Source: JAJKIV01 sp046725585
GTDB taxonomy: Bacteria; Gemmatimonadota; Gemmatimonadetes; Gemmatimonadales; Gemmatimonadaceae
Direction of reading: 5' to 3'
Assembly: GCA_046725585.1 (NCBI GenBank)
Contig: JBKOYV010000411.1
Location: 4,751 to 68,750 of the forward strand
DNA length: 64,000 bases
Under the pieces are notes generated by a model. That model saw nothing but the letters and a program-made list of their open reading frames with translations, did no database searches and was not told the DNA's origin. This document shows, piece by piece, positions 51,580 to 60,420 of this stretch (positions within the stretch are counted from its first letter, which is position 1; each line of letters begins with the position of its first letter). The position numbers and the translations under genes are program-made.

Positions 51580-52935
51580 ATGCTTTACGTTCGCGCGTCA
51601 TTCAGCGCTGTTGTGCTGTTCGCAGTGGGCGCGGGCCGGTCGTCGGCCCAGACAGTGGAGGTCGCGGCTCCAACTCTGATCGCGACCGGAGAGCGCGGGC
51701 GCCAACCCTACGAACCGCACGTTGCAATCGACCCGACTCGGCCCGGTCACGTCCTGGTCGCGAGCATTGTGAGCGGACCCGGGAATCTCACGTTCAGCGC
51801 CCGAGTCACACAGTACTCGTGTGCGGCCTTTCATTCCACCAACGGTGGCGCGACCTGGGCGCGCCACGATTTCGCAACTTCGCAATGCTTCGACCCGTGG
51901 ATTGTCTACACGCCCGCCGGCCACGCCGTTGTCTCGCTGTCCACGCAGCACGAGGCGTTTCGCCAACAAGGAAACAGCGGGCTGGTGCTGTTCCGGTCTC
52001 AGGACGGCGGCGCTACGTGGGATGACACCCCGACGCCGGGAGGACGCGATCACGACCATCCCGTAATGGCGATCGACGCGTCGAATGGTCCGCGCAGTGG
52101 ATGGATCTATGTGACGTCTCACCGATCGACTCGCGCCGACGACGGGATGCGACGGTGGGGCGTGTATGTCGCCCGCTCGCGAGATGGGGGAAAGACGTTC
52201 GATGATCCTGTCAACGTGATCCCCAACAACCTCCACAACCTCGCCGAGATGCCTGTCGTACTTCGTGACGGGACCCTGATCGTCTCGTTCGTGGATGGCA
52301 TCTTCTTCGCGGACACCGGCGGCAGCGCACCGCAGTCGGTACCGCTTGCCCGGCGTCGTGCTTGGGTCGCGCGCTCTGTCGACGGAGGATTCAGTTTTTC
52401 CATCCCATTGTTCGTCACCGACGCGTGCGGCCCTCCCCCGGGGTATCGCCTCTCTGCACTTGCTGCGGATCGATCCACGGGTCCCTTCGCCGACCGGCTC
52501 TACTTCGCCTGCCGCCAACAAGGCGGCGGCCCGATCGTCGTGGTCAGCTCGCGCGACCGTGGCGAGACCTGGATGTCGCCCACCGTTGTGACCGCGGCGA
52601 GCTCACCTCCTGGTGTTGCCGAACGCGTTCCCACGATAGCGGTGAACGACAGCGGCACGGTGATGGTCGCGTGGATCGATGCGCCGGGGCCGCCCAGTAA
52701 ATGCGTGCAGACCCTGTTCGTCGCGGCGTCGCGCGACGGGGGGCGGACCTTTGCACCAGGCCAGCAGGTGTCATCTGCCGGCCAATGTACCGATAGCACG
52801 TTCGTCGCGTCCTCAACGGGAGGCGACTACTTCGGCCTTGCCTCGCAGCCGGACGGTCGTTTTCGATTGGTGTGGGCAGAGATGCGTGATGGCATCTCGC
52901 AGTTGCTTACGACGACCGTCGCGGTGCGCCGTTAG
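51580..52935 (+). CDS. Exported BNR/Asp-box repeat protein (sialidase-like propeller)
   Basis: A 451-residue protein with signal peptide (to about residue 24). At least six Asp-box-type motifs occur: STNGGATW, SQDGGATW, SRDGGKTF, SVDGGFSF, SRDRGETW and SRDGGRTF. They mark a beta-propeller as in sialidases and related glycan-binding or hydrolytic proteins. The sialidase Arg triad is not clear, so catalysis is unproven. It lies between two attC sites but points opposite to the other genes of that array. Its stop TAG lies in CGTTAGG. Confidence 0.82.
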   Translation: MLYVRASFSAVVLFAVGAGRSSAQTVEVAAPTLIATGERGRQPYEPHVAIDPTRPGHVLVASIVSGPGNLTFSARVTQYSCAAFHSTNGGATWARHDFATSQCFDPWIVYTPAGHAVVSLSTQHEAFRQQGNSGLVLFRSQDGGATWDDTPTPGGRDHDHPVMAIDASNGPRSGWIYVTSHRSTRADDGMRRWGVYVARSRDGGKTFDDPVNVIPNNLHNLAEMPVVLRDGTLIVSFVDGIFFADTGGSAPQSVPLARRRAWVARSVDGGFSFSIPLFVTDACGPPPGYRLSALAADRSTGPFADRLYFACRQQGGGPIVVVSSRDRGETWMSPTVVTAASSPPGVAERVPTIAVNDSGTVMVAWIDAPGPPSKCVQTLFVAASRDGGRTFAPGQQVSSAGQCTDSTFVASSTGGDYFGLASQPDGRFRLVWAEMRDGISQLLTTTVAVRR

Positions 52936-53036
52936 GGTGTTCACAGAGTGCTGACGAGAGGCCATCCCAACACCGCGCGTGCTGATCTGGCGCGACGCGC
53001 AGATCCAAAAGGTTCATCATCGGTTCTGGGTGTGCG

Positions 53037-53135
53037 ACCTAACGCCCCCGCATAAGCTGCGGTGCGAGGCTCGTGGTGGTTGTTCCGAGGATATGCGTCG
53101 CGCCGAGCGCTGTCGGCTGCATGCCGTAGTTAGGC
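53037..53135 (-). other. Integron attC site of the deoC cassette (99 bp)
   Basis: On the minus strand: core GCCTAAC, whose TAA is the deoC stop codon, then CGGCATGCAGCC, a variable centre, CGCAGCTTATGCGG and core GTTAGGT. The inner arms pair as GCAT/ATGC and GC(A)GC with two unpaired A residues. Overlap of the stop codon with the first core box is common in integron cassettes. Confidence 0.78.
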
Positions 53136-53867
53136 CTTTCCGGTTGCGGACGAGGCAGAAGCCGCCCCCGGCACATATTTGGCGAAGATCGTCCTAGTCT
53201 CTGCTGGCAACTCGTTGAAGGCTCGGACGAAGTGGTCGGTTCGGGTCGAGCCGAAACGTCGCGCGCCAGCTTGGAGGTACTTCAGCACCTCGTCGATCTC
53301 CCGAATCCCTCCTGCCGCCTTGACCTGGCACCTCCCTTTCACCGCGTGGTACATCAATCGGACGTCGTCCAGCGTCGCACCGCCGTCCGCATACGCAGTC
53401 GACGTCTTCACGAAGTGAGCGCCAGTCTGCGCAATCCATTCGCAAGCCCGTTGCTTCTCCTCGTGGGTCAGATAGCAGTTCTCGGTGATCACTTTGACGA
53501 TCCTCCCCTCGGCCGCCCTGATCACCCCTTCGATGTCCCGAATGAACAGCTCTATCTCCCCGTTCTTCAGGGCAGGGATGTTCATCACCATATCGATCTC
53601 TTCGGCACCGAGGTCGAGGACCTCGTGCGCTTGATACATCTTCATCGACGGTGTCTCGTTGCCATGCGGGAACCCGACTACCGTTCCTACGAGGACACCA
53701 GAGCCTCGCAGCCGTTCGGCAGCAAACTGGATGTAGTGGGGTTGCACGGTGAGAGTGGCCGTGCCCAATCTGACTGCGGTATCGGCGAACTGGGCGATCT
53801 GTGCCCGACTGGCATCGGGGCGGACAATCGAGTGATCGAATAGCTTGGCGAAGCTTGCGACTTCCAT
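53130..53867 (-). CDS. deoC: Deoxyribose-phosphate aldolase
   Basis: It cleaves 2-deoxyribose 5-phosphate to acetaldehyde and glyceraldehyde 3-phosphate in nucleoside catabolism. The 245-residue protein has the Schiff-base Lys154 in HFVKTSTAYADGGAT, the second Lys183 in CQVKAAGGI and Asp92 in EEIDMVMNIPAL. Length is normal for the short DeoC class. No deoxynucleoside operon partner is near; instead the gene is flanked by attC sites on both sides, which is unusual for a housekeeping catabolic gene. Confidence 0.92.
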   Translation of the reverse strand: MEVASFAKLFDHSIVRPDASRAQIAQFADTAVRLGTATLTVQPHYIQFAAERLRGSGVLVGTVVGFPHGNETPSMKMYQAHEVLDLGAEEIDMVMNIPALKNGEIELFIRDIEGVIRAAEGRIVKVITENCYLTHEEKQRACEWIAQTGAHFVKTSTAYADGGATLDDVRLMYHAVKGRCQVKAAGGIREIDEVLKYLQAGARRFGSTRTDHFVRAFNELPAETRTIFAKYVPGAASASSATGKA

Positions 53868-53906
53868 GGGGACCTTCTCGGTTCAACAGACGGACGTGGT
53901 AAAGTG

Positions 53907-53998
53907 GCCTAACGCGCTGGAGCTTAGCTGCGGCGATCAGCTTTCATTACTCAACCCAACTGCTTCAGCGCGCCGTCAGCTACAACTCATCGTTTGGC
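53907..53998 (-). other. Integron attC site (92 bp)
   Basis: On the minus strand: core GCCAAAC (one mismatch to RYYYAAC), inner arm GAGTTGTAGCTGACGGCG, a variable centre, inner arm CGCCGCAGCTAAGCTCC, core GTTAGGC. TAGCTG and CGGCG pair on both arms, with one extra A on the first arm. The deoC start follows about 40 bp after the right core. Confidence 0.75.
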
Positions 53999-54057
53999 TC
54001 CCGACGACATGATTCGCGAACGCTAGCGTGTCTCTGGGTGCGGCGCGAACCCGACAC

Positions 54058-54442
54058 CTACGGCAGAGTCGTGCCATGTTTACGGAGAAGGGCGACGCTG
54101 ACGGAGAGGATCCATAGCGCTAAGAGGCCGCCGAGGACCGGGAGGTGCCAGCCGTTGACACTAAGAAAGTGTGCCGGGTTCGTGCCCGAAAAGACGGTGC
54201 CGCGTCCAACACGACCTGGGCCAGGTCCGCTTCGTGGCGATACCAGAAGTCGCAGATGACCACGGCCTCATCCGGGTCAATCGAAAACCTGTGGCCCTGT
54301 CGATCGCGTCCACGCTCCGACGCACCCGAGCCACGCGGCCGCCGCCCGCGCAACCGAGGAGGCCGAGCCCACCGACCGAGAGAGTCACGCCGGTGCTCGT
54401 GGTGACCTTCCCGAACCCCCTGCGACTCATGGGCGCCGGCAT
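54058..54442 (-). pseudogene. Small lipoprotein/membrane protein gene with two frameshifts
   Basis: Three frames must be joined: MPAPMSRRGFGKVTTSTGVT with lipobox GLLGC and on to RATGF; then SIDPDEAVVICDFWYRHEAD to RTRHT; then SVNGWHLPVLGGLLALWILS ending RKHGTTLP at a TAG (54058-54060). One extra base in each of the A-runs at 54284-54287 and 54166-54168 (plus strand) restores about 127 residues with a C-terminal transmembrane helix. The gene lies between two attC sites. It is either decayed or misread. Confidence 0.6.
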
Positions 54443-54619
54443 CGCACCTCCCGGTTCAGGCGGCGGGCTCGCGAGTGTAGGCCAGGGACAGGTTCGACTC
54501 GAAGATCACCGCCGCTGGCGCTCCATGATTCTCCGTTCGGACGACGCGCGCAAGGCGGCAGGGTCCAAATGAGTCGGGACTCTTCCGGGAAGGCACTCAG
54601 TGTCGTGATCGTCGCGGCA

Positions 54620-54648
54620 GCCTAACGCCCAAAGGTGAGCTGCGGGCG
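54620..54648 (-). other. Half attC site
   Basis: On the minus strand CGCCCGCAGCTCACC leads to GTTAGGC, as in the right halves of the sites at 51300 and 53907. The left half is missing: the preceding gene's stop is only nine bases away. Probably a truncated cassette junction. Confidence 0.5.
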
Positions 54649-54656
54649 AAGTATCA

Positions 54657-55679
54657 CTATTGCGACCACACAGCGTGACTATCCCAGTAGTCGGGATTCG
54701 CGGCGCCGGATGCCTCGGGGATCAATTGCTGCACTTCGCCGGTCGCGAGGACCGCCACGTACAGGCGGAGATGCCCCGTGAACGGCGGACTCCAACCGTT
54801 TGGTTGCCCGTTGTAATCGCTGAATACGATACGGCGACCATCGGGCGACCAGTCAAGATCGGACTCCCATGCGGCTCTGACGCCGAGGAACTTCAAGTCT
54901 CGGCCGTCTACACCGATGGTAGTGAGCTCGAAGTTGTGCATAAACGCCATCGATCGGCCGTCGGGTGACCACGCCGGCGACCAGTACGAGAAGTACCAGG
55001 TACTGCCATTCTGAACAACTCCGTTCATGACGGCGCGCGGAGGAGTGCCGTCCAGCGCTACCACGTAGATCGCGACAGGCTCCATCCAACAGCAATCATA
55101 GCGAACGAACGCAATTCGTTGTCCATCTCTCGACCAGGCAGGTCGTTGCATCTCATCGCCGCGTTGGATGAAGTCGTTGGCGACCAGCAAGCGATCGAAT
55201 GACCCGTCGGGCTGCATGACGCGAATGCCCCCGTCGGAGAACACAAGCTGCGTCCCATCGGGCGACCATGAGGGCTGAGACCCGCCGCGCCGAATGATGC
55301 GGTCGTTGGTGCCGTCGGCGCTCATCAGGCTGATGCCATTGGGCGACTGATATGCGATCGTGGTGCCATCGGGTGACCACGCCGGCTCGTCTCCAAGAGC
55401 GAAGCGCCTAACGCCGGTGCTATCTGCCACGTAGATCCACGGCGATCCATCCCGTGTGCTGACGAAGGCAACACGCCCGGTGATCGAGGCGACGGGCCGG
55501 GACGGCGGCGGCCCCGGGCCATTGGGAACGCTGGGTGGCGGGGCCGACGGAGGCGGCTGCAACGTAGACTCGGTCGGGCCGGGCGCATCGCTGCACGCGA
55601 CTGCCAGAAACGCCAGCGCGGCGACGCACAACTGAGCGCGCGTGCATCGCTCGCTGCGCTGATCGTGTGCGGAGCCCAT
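54657..55679 (-). CDS. TolB/PD40-like beta-propeller lipoprotein
   Basis: The ATG at 55679 has GGAGG seven bases upstream and gives 340 residues. A lipobox (AFLAVAC) is followed by a Pro-rich linker and repeated PD40 motifs: PAWSPDGTTIAY, PSWSPDGTQLVF, PAWSRDGQRIAF, PAWSPDGRSMAF, LDWSPDGRRIVF. This is a six-bladed propeller of the TolB/WD40-like type, likely lipid-anchored and periplasmic. Ligand unknown. It is the last leftward gene of the cassette-like run; the ECF sigma gene to its right is divergent. Confidence 0.82.
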   Translation of the reverse strand: MGSAHDQRSERCTRAQLCVAALAFLAVACSDAPGPTESTLQPPPSAPPPSVPNGPGPPPSRPVASITGRVAFVSTRDGSPWIYVADSTGVRRFALGDEPAWSPDGTTIAYQSPNGISLMSADGTNDRIIRRGGSQPSWSPDGTQLVFSDGGIRVMQPDGSFDRLLVANDFIQRGDEMQRPAWSRDGQRIAFVRYDCCWMEPVAIYVVALDGTPPRAVMNGVVQNGSTWYFSYWSPAWSPDGRSMAFMHNFELTTIGVDGRDLKFLGVRAAWESDLDWSPDGRRIVFSDYNGQPNGWSPPFTGHLRLYVAVLATGEVQQLIPEASGAANPDYWDSHAVWSQ

Positions 55680-55915
55680 TGAGCTGCCTCCCAAGTCCGA
55701 TGCGAAACTCTATTGCGACACTCCTTGGTAGCATTACGCCATTTTGGGCCGGATCACGACATACGCCGCGCAGCCTCGTCTTGAGTGCGCCTGCGCCCGG
55801 CGGTAGTATGGGCCGAGGGCCGTGCCGCCATGCTCTTCCCGCGCCAGGCTTTGACTCACACGCCACACCGGCGCGGAGAGGGCACGACGCACGGATCGCC
55901 TGGCGGTAGCGTTGC

Positions 55916-56518
55916 ATGAGCGAGACATCGACACCCACCACCGCTGGATTGCTAGAAGCGGTCGAGCGCGGAGACGCCGCGGCATTGACCGCCCTCTTCT
56001 CGCTCGTCTACGACGAGCTCAGCATCCTCGCCCACCAGCAACGACGACGGTGGCACGGTGACATCACGCTCGACACCACCGCGCTGGTGCATGAGGTGTA
56101 TCTCAAAATGGCGGGACAGAACCAGCCCGCGTTCAAGAGTCGCGCGCATTTCTTCGCCGTCGCCGCGAAAGCGATGCGACACATTCTGTGCAATTACGCG
56201 CGCGATCGAAGCCGGAAGAAGCGCGGAGGCCGCGTGCAGCACGTTCGACTCGAGCCCGAACAACAGCTCGCCGGACAACTGCAGTTATCGGACGACCAGA
56301 CCGAACGGCTCACTGCGCTCGACGAAGCACTGCGAGCCCTGGAGCGTATCGCAGCACGGCAGGCACAGGTGGTGGAGTGCCGCTTCTTCGGTGGGATGAG
56401 CCTCGAGGACACCGCCATTGCGCTCGGCACATCAGCGCGCACGGTCCAGCGCGACTGGATCTTCGCCCGCGTATGGCTTCGCCGTGAAATGCAGCTGAAG
56501 CTCGACGAGCTCGGCTGA
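55916..56518 (+). CDS. ECF-type RNA polymerase sigma factor
   Basis: A 200-residue sigma-70 family protein of the ECF-like branch common in Acidobacteriota, Planctomycetota and Gemmatimonadota. Region 2 is VYDELSILAHQQRRR to HEVYLKMAGQ with FFAVAAKAMRHILCNYARDR. Region 4 holds the helix-turn-helix LEDTAIALGTSARTVQRDWIFARVWLRR. Just 9 bp separate it from the kinase gene, so they form an operon in which the kinase probably controls sigma activity or its regulon (known association, not proven here). Confidence 0.9.
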   Translation: MSETSTPTTAGLLEAVERGDAAALTALFSLVYDELSILAHQQRRRWHGDITLDTTALVHEVYLKMAGQNQPAFKSRAHFFAVAAKAMRHILCNYARDRSRKKRGGRVQHVRLEPEQQLAGQLQLSDDQTERLTALDEALRALERIAARQAQVVECRFFGGMSLEDTAIALGTSARTVQRDWIFARVWLRREMQLKLDELG

Positions 56519-56527
56519 GGAGCACTG

Positions 56528-58909
56528 GTGGACGAGTCCCGCCTGGAGCACGTGATCGCTCTTTTCGAGCAGGCGCTCTCGGTGCCGCAGGAGCAGCGTC
56601 CAGAGTTCGTGCGACAGGTGTCCGGCGATGACACCGCACTGCGTCGGGAGCTCGGATCGCTCCTCGACGCGGAAGGATCCGCTGCCGAGTACTTCGACGA
56701 TCTGGCGGATCGCGTAGTGTCGCCGGCCTACGCAGCCCTGGCAGACGCAGCGACAGTGGGCCCGCGGTGGGAGGGCCGACGCATCGGCGCCTACCGACTC
56801 GTTAGGGAAGTCGGACGAGGCGGCATGTCGCGCGTCTTTCTCGCCGAGCGTGCGGATGGCGAGTTCGAGCGGCAGGTGGCGCTCAAGCTCCTGCGCCCCG
56901 GATTCGATTCCGACATTGACGTGATGCGCTTCCGTGCGGAGCGACAGATCCTGGCGTCTCTCGACCATCCGAATATCGCGCGTCTGCTGGATGGTGGCGT
57001 GACAGATGACGCGCTGCCGTATCTGGTGCTCGAGTACATCGATGGCGTGCCCGTGGACCGCTACTGCCACGCTCGTCGCCTCTCGACGCGACAGCGTCTG
57101 GAGCTCTTTCTTGCCATCGCCGACGCCGTCGAGTACGCCCACCGCAACTCCGTTGTCCACAGGGACCTCAAACCGTCCAACATTCTGGTGACGTCGGATG
57201 GCACGGTGAAGCTGCTCGATTTCGGCGTGGCGAAGCTGCTCGAGCAGCACGCGCCGGGCGCACGGCCGACAACGCGCACCGGGCATCGGTGGATGACGCC
57301 CGACTACGCCGCGCCTGAACAGATTCGCGGCAAACCGATCACGCCGCGCACCGACGTGTACCAACTTGGCGCGGCGCTGTACGAGCTGCTCGCGGGTCGC
57401 ACGCCCTTCGGCCACTACGGCGAGACCATTCACGAGCTCGAGCGGGCGGTGTTGGAGCGGGAGCCTGACTCGTTAGGCCATCCGCTGCGCGGGGACCTCG
57501 ACGCCATCGTGTTCAAGGCGCTGCGCAAAAATCCTGACGAGCGGTACGCTTCAGCGAGCGAATTCGCGGATGACGTTCGCCGTCATCTGACCGGCCATCC
57601 GGTACACGCCCGTCGGCGAACGTTAGGGTATGTCACGCGACGGTTCGTGCACCGAAACAGGTTCCGGCTTGCGGCGGCAGCGGGGATCGTGCTGTTGGTC
57701 GCGACATCCCTGACTACGGTCACGGTCGAAAAGGAGCGCTCGCGCCGCGCGCTGGCCGAGCTGACTTCGAAAGTTGGCGCCGCGGACTCGGTACCTCCGT
57801 TGGTGAATGAGTTGCTCGCGCTGAGCTCGGCGGAACGGCTTGAGGATACCGCCGCGGCACGAGCGCTCGTGCAGAGGGGAGTGGCGTACGCGCGAGCGGC
57901 GTCGCGTCAACCGCAACGACAGGCCCAGCTCCTCGAGGCAGCGGGCATCGTTCAAACAAAGCTGCGCGAGTACGACAGCGCATTCTCTCTGCTTCAGGAA
58001 GCTCTCGTCATCCGGCGCCGGCTCGCCGATGCCCGGCGCGGTGGCAATCGAACGGTCGCGAGCAGGAGCTCGACGCCAGCCATCGCGCGAGATCCGATGC
58101 GACGACCACTGTTGTTCACGAGGCCCCCGGGCACCGTCTTCATGGTTGACGAAGACGGTTCGCACGAAGTCCGGATCACCGACCCTAGCGAGACCAACGA
58201 CGCGCCGGCGTGGGCACCCGATGGACAGCGCGTGCTGCTAGCCCGCATGAGCGGGGCCCGCGGTATTTACGTCATAAGCCCCGATGGCACGGACCTAACG
58301 CCGGTGACCGCCCCGCCTCCGGGATGGGTGGACTACGGCCCTCTGGCCTTCGGCAACCAAGTCGTCTTCGTCAGGAACGATGGTGCCAAAGGACACATGA
58401 TCTACCGCGTCAACGTCGACGGAACTGGCCTCACCCGATTGACCTCCGGTCCGCGGGACGGCAACGTCGTGCCATCGCCTAACGGTGATCTCATCGTGTT
58501 CGTCCGGGATGGCGACATCTATCGTCGCGATCTACCTCGCGGAACCGAAACGCGGCTGACGAACACGCCGGCGCAATACAAAGGCCTCGCGGGCGTGTCG
58601 CCGGACGGACGCAGGATATTGTTCACCCGCATCGATCCGGGCCGCTTCGAGCAGATCTTCGTCATGGATGTCGACGGCACTCATACGCGGCGCATAAGCC
58701 GGGGTGACTACTACGACTTTCTACCGAGATGGTCACCGGACGGGACGCGCATTGCGTTCACCAGCTCGCGCGACGGTACCAACGGCGTGTACACCATGAA
58801 GGCAGACGGAAGCGATGTGCGGGACGTGAGCCGCACACCGCTGACCCTCGCCATGCGTCCAGGCATAGGCGTGATTCAGGTGAACGAAAGCCTCTGGGCG
58901 TGGAGATGA
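56528..58909 (+). CDS. Ser/Thr kinase - membrane segment - propeller fusion protein
   Basis: A GTG start behind GAGGAG gives 793 residues. The cytoplasmic kinase domain (about 85-355) is complete: GRGGMSRVF, Lys120, HRDLKPSN (211-218), DFG (231-233), and an activation segment ending YAAPEQ. One membrane helix spans 381-400. A short TPR-like stretch precedes a PD40/TolB-like propeller (about 525-793: PAWAPDGQRVLLAR, GVSPDGRRILFTR, PRWSPDGTRIAFTS). The propeller probably senses an extracytoplasmic ligand. It is in an operon with the ECF sigma gene. Confidence 0.88.
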   Translation: MDESRLEHVIALFEQALSVPQEQRPEFVRQVSGDDTALRRELGSLLDAEGSAAEYFDDLADRVVSPAYAALADAATVGPRWEGRRIGAYRLVREVGRGGMSRVFLAERADGEFERQVALKLLRPGFDSDIDVMRFRAERQILASLDHPNIARLLDGGVTDDALPYLVLEYIDGVPVDRYCHARRLSTRQRLELFLAIADAVEYAHRNSVVHRDLKPSNILVTSDGTVKLLDFGVAKLLEQHAPGARPTTRTGHRWMTPDYAAPEQIRGKPITPRTDVYQLGAALYELLAGRTPFGHYGETIHELERAVLEREPDSLGHPLRGDLDAIVFKALRKNPDERYASASEFADDVRRHLTGHPVHARRRTLGYVTRRFVHRNRFRLAAAAGIVLLVATSLTTVTVEKERSRRALAELTSKVGAADSVPPLVNELLALSSAERLEDTAAARALVQRGVAYARAASRQPQRQAQLLEAAGIVQTKLREYDSAFSLLQEALVIRRRLADARRGGNRTVASRSSTPAIARDPMRRPLLFTRPPGTVFMVDEDGSHEVRITDPSETNDAPAWAPDGQRVLLARMSGARGIYVISPDGTDLTPVTAPPPGWVDYGPLAFGNQVVFVRNDGAKGHMIYRVNVDGTGLTRLTSGPRDGNVVPSPNGDLIVFVRDGDIYRRDLPRGTETRLTNTPAQYKGLAGVSPDGRRILFTRIDPGRFEQIFVMDVDGTHTRRISRGDYYDFLPRWSPDGTRIAFTSSRDGTNGVYTMKADGSDVRDVSRTPLTLAMRPGIGVIQVNESLWAWR

Positions 58910-58952
58910 AGACGTCGGCCGTGTTCGTTCCCGTGAGGGATGCACCCACTGG

Positions 58953-59563
58953 CTACTGCTTGCGATTCGGGTTCTGCACCTCGAAGAAGAAGTAGACGTT
59001 CGTCGGCACGTCCGGACCGAGCAGCCCCGCCGCCTGGAGCTCGCGCACCTTCGCCAGGCTCTTCGCCTGCGCGATCTGATTCCACACGGCCAGGGTGGTC
59101 ACGCGGATGTTCACGGTGTTGTGCCACCCCGCCTGGCGATCCGTGATGATGTGGCTGTGGGCAGGCGCTCGCACACTATCCGGGAGGCCGACGCGCGACG
59201 CGTCGAGCGCATGGGGGTGATTGGGGCAGACCGTTCCGCCCGGGCAGTGCACCGTCGCGGGATCAGGCGTAAAGTCGGCCGGCGCGAGCGCGTAGATCTT
59301 CGGAATCGCTCCCGATCTCGGGGCGATGGTGGCGGGAGCACCGACCACGCAGCCAGTCGATACCGCACTCTCCGGAGGCTCGGCGCAGAAGTAGAGTCGC
59401 GTATAGCGCAGCGGGACCGTCTCGCCGTCGAACCAGCGGTAGATGATTCGCTTATCGTCGCCGGCGGCCGAGTTCGGGTTGTCGGCATCGAGGCGTGCGG
59501 TTGGGAGGGTAGGAGGCGCAGTGCCCGCGCCGGTGGACCGCTCGGGGCCGGAGCACGCAACCG
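58953..59563 (-). CDS. Hypothetical lipoprotein-like protein (5' end unclear)
   Basis: The frame is coding-like from a lipobox-like VAVAC (near 59560) through RIIYRWFDGETVPLRYTRLY and VTTLAVWNQIAQAKSLAKVR to the stop at 58953. No ATG, GTG or TTG stands at the right place upstream and no hydrophobic signal core precedes the Cys. The 5' end is therefore probably damaged or misread. The product would be about 200 residues, beta-rich, with Cys pairs. Function unknown. It follows the LytTR regulator gene on the same strand. Confidence 0.5.
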
Positions 59564-59658
59564 CAACCCGAGGACTCGAACTTCGGCTCGAGTTCCGCGC
59601 CGAGATGATTGCCCTCGCCTCGGTGCTCGCCTCTGTGATCCTCGAAGACGTCCCCCGC

Positions 59659-60420
59659 CTACCGCGTCAGCTCACTCAACCGATTCAGAACGGCCGCCCT
59701 GTAGCCCCGGCTCAGCACCAGCCGCACGTCGTTGACCAGCGTCACGCGATACTCGCCGCCGCCAAGCGGCGCGCACTCGCGCACGCGTTCGAGGTTCACG
59801 ATCGTGGATCGGTGAATCCGCGCGAACGTCGCACGGGAAAGCTGCTCCTCCAGCCGGCGCATCGTCATGCGCACGAAGTGTCGCCGCGGACCGGCGTGGA
59901 TGCGCACGTAGTTGTCGTCCGCCTCGCACCAGTCGATGTCCCGGGTCGGGATCACCAGAACCGTCTCACCATCCTTCACGACGAGCCGGTCCGGCGGCGG
60001 ACTCGCGCGCAGAAGGTCCTCCAAGCCCGCGTCGCGGAGTGGCCTGCGCTCAGAGCGCTCACGCAACCGGACTACCGTCGCCCGCAGGCGCTCGCGGTCG
60101 AACGGCTTCAGGAGATAATCGACGGCGTACAGGTCGAACGCTTGAACAGCGAATCGCTCGTAGGCGGTCACGAACACGATGTGCGGGCGCTCGGAAGGAG
60201 CCAGCGCGCGCACCACGTCGACTCCCGAGAGTCCCGGCATCGCGACGTCGAGGAACGCGGCATCAGGCTTCGTCTCGCGAATGCCCTCCAGCGCCTCGAT
60301 CCCGTTACGACACCGCCTGACGATCCGCACCTCCGCCACTTCAGCCAGCCGACGCGCCAGACCGTTCAACGCGGCCGGCTCGTCGTCGGCAAGGAGGACG
60401 CGCAGCTCGGGCTGCGTCAT
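59659..60420 (-). CDS. LytTR-family response regulator
   Basis: A 253-residue protein with an N-terminal receiver (acidic pocket ADDE at 11-14, phospho-acceptor Asp58 in AFLDVAMPG, Lys105 in LLKPF) and a C-terminal LytTR DNA-binding domain (about 145-250: IDWCEADDNYVRIHA, FARIHRSTIVNLERVRE). It binds DNA after phosphorylation by the kinase encoded just upstream. The ATG overlaps the kinase stop (ATGA). Confidence 0.92.
   Translation of the reverse strand: MTQPELRVLLADDEPAALNGLARRLAEVAEVRIVRRCRNGIEALEGIRETKPDAAFLDVAMPGLSGVDVVRALAPSERPHIVFVTAYERFAVQAFDLYAVDYLLKPFDRERLRATVVRLRERSERRPLRDAGLEDLLRASPPPDRLVVKDGETVLVIPTRDIDWCEADDNYVRIHAGPRRHFVRMTMRRLEEQLSRATFARIHRSTIVNLERVRECAPLGGGEYRVTLVNDVRLVLSRGYRAAVLNRLSELTR

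Noticed and set aside
33595..55700. Integron integrase gene
   Set aside because: I looked for the tyrosine recombinase R-H-R-Y pattern among the products here and found none; the sites therefore stand without a local integrase.
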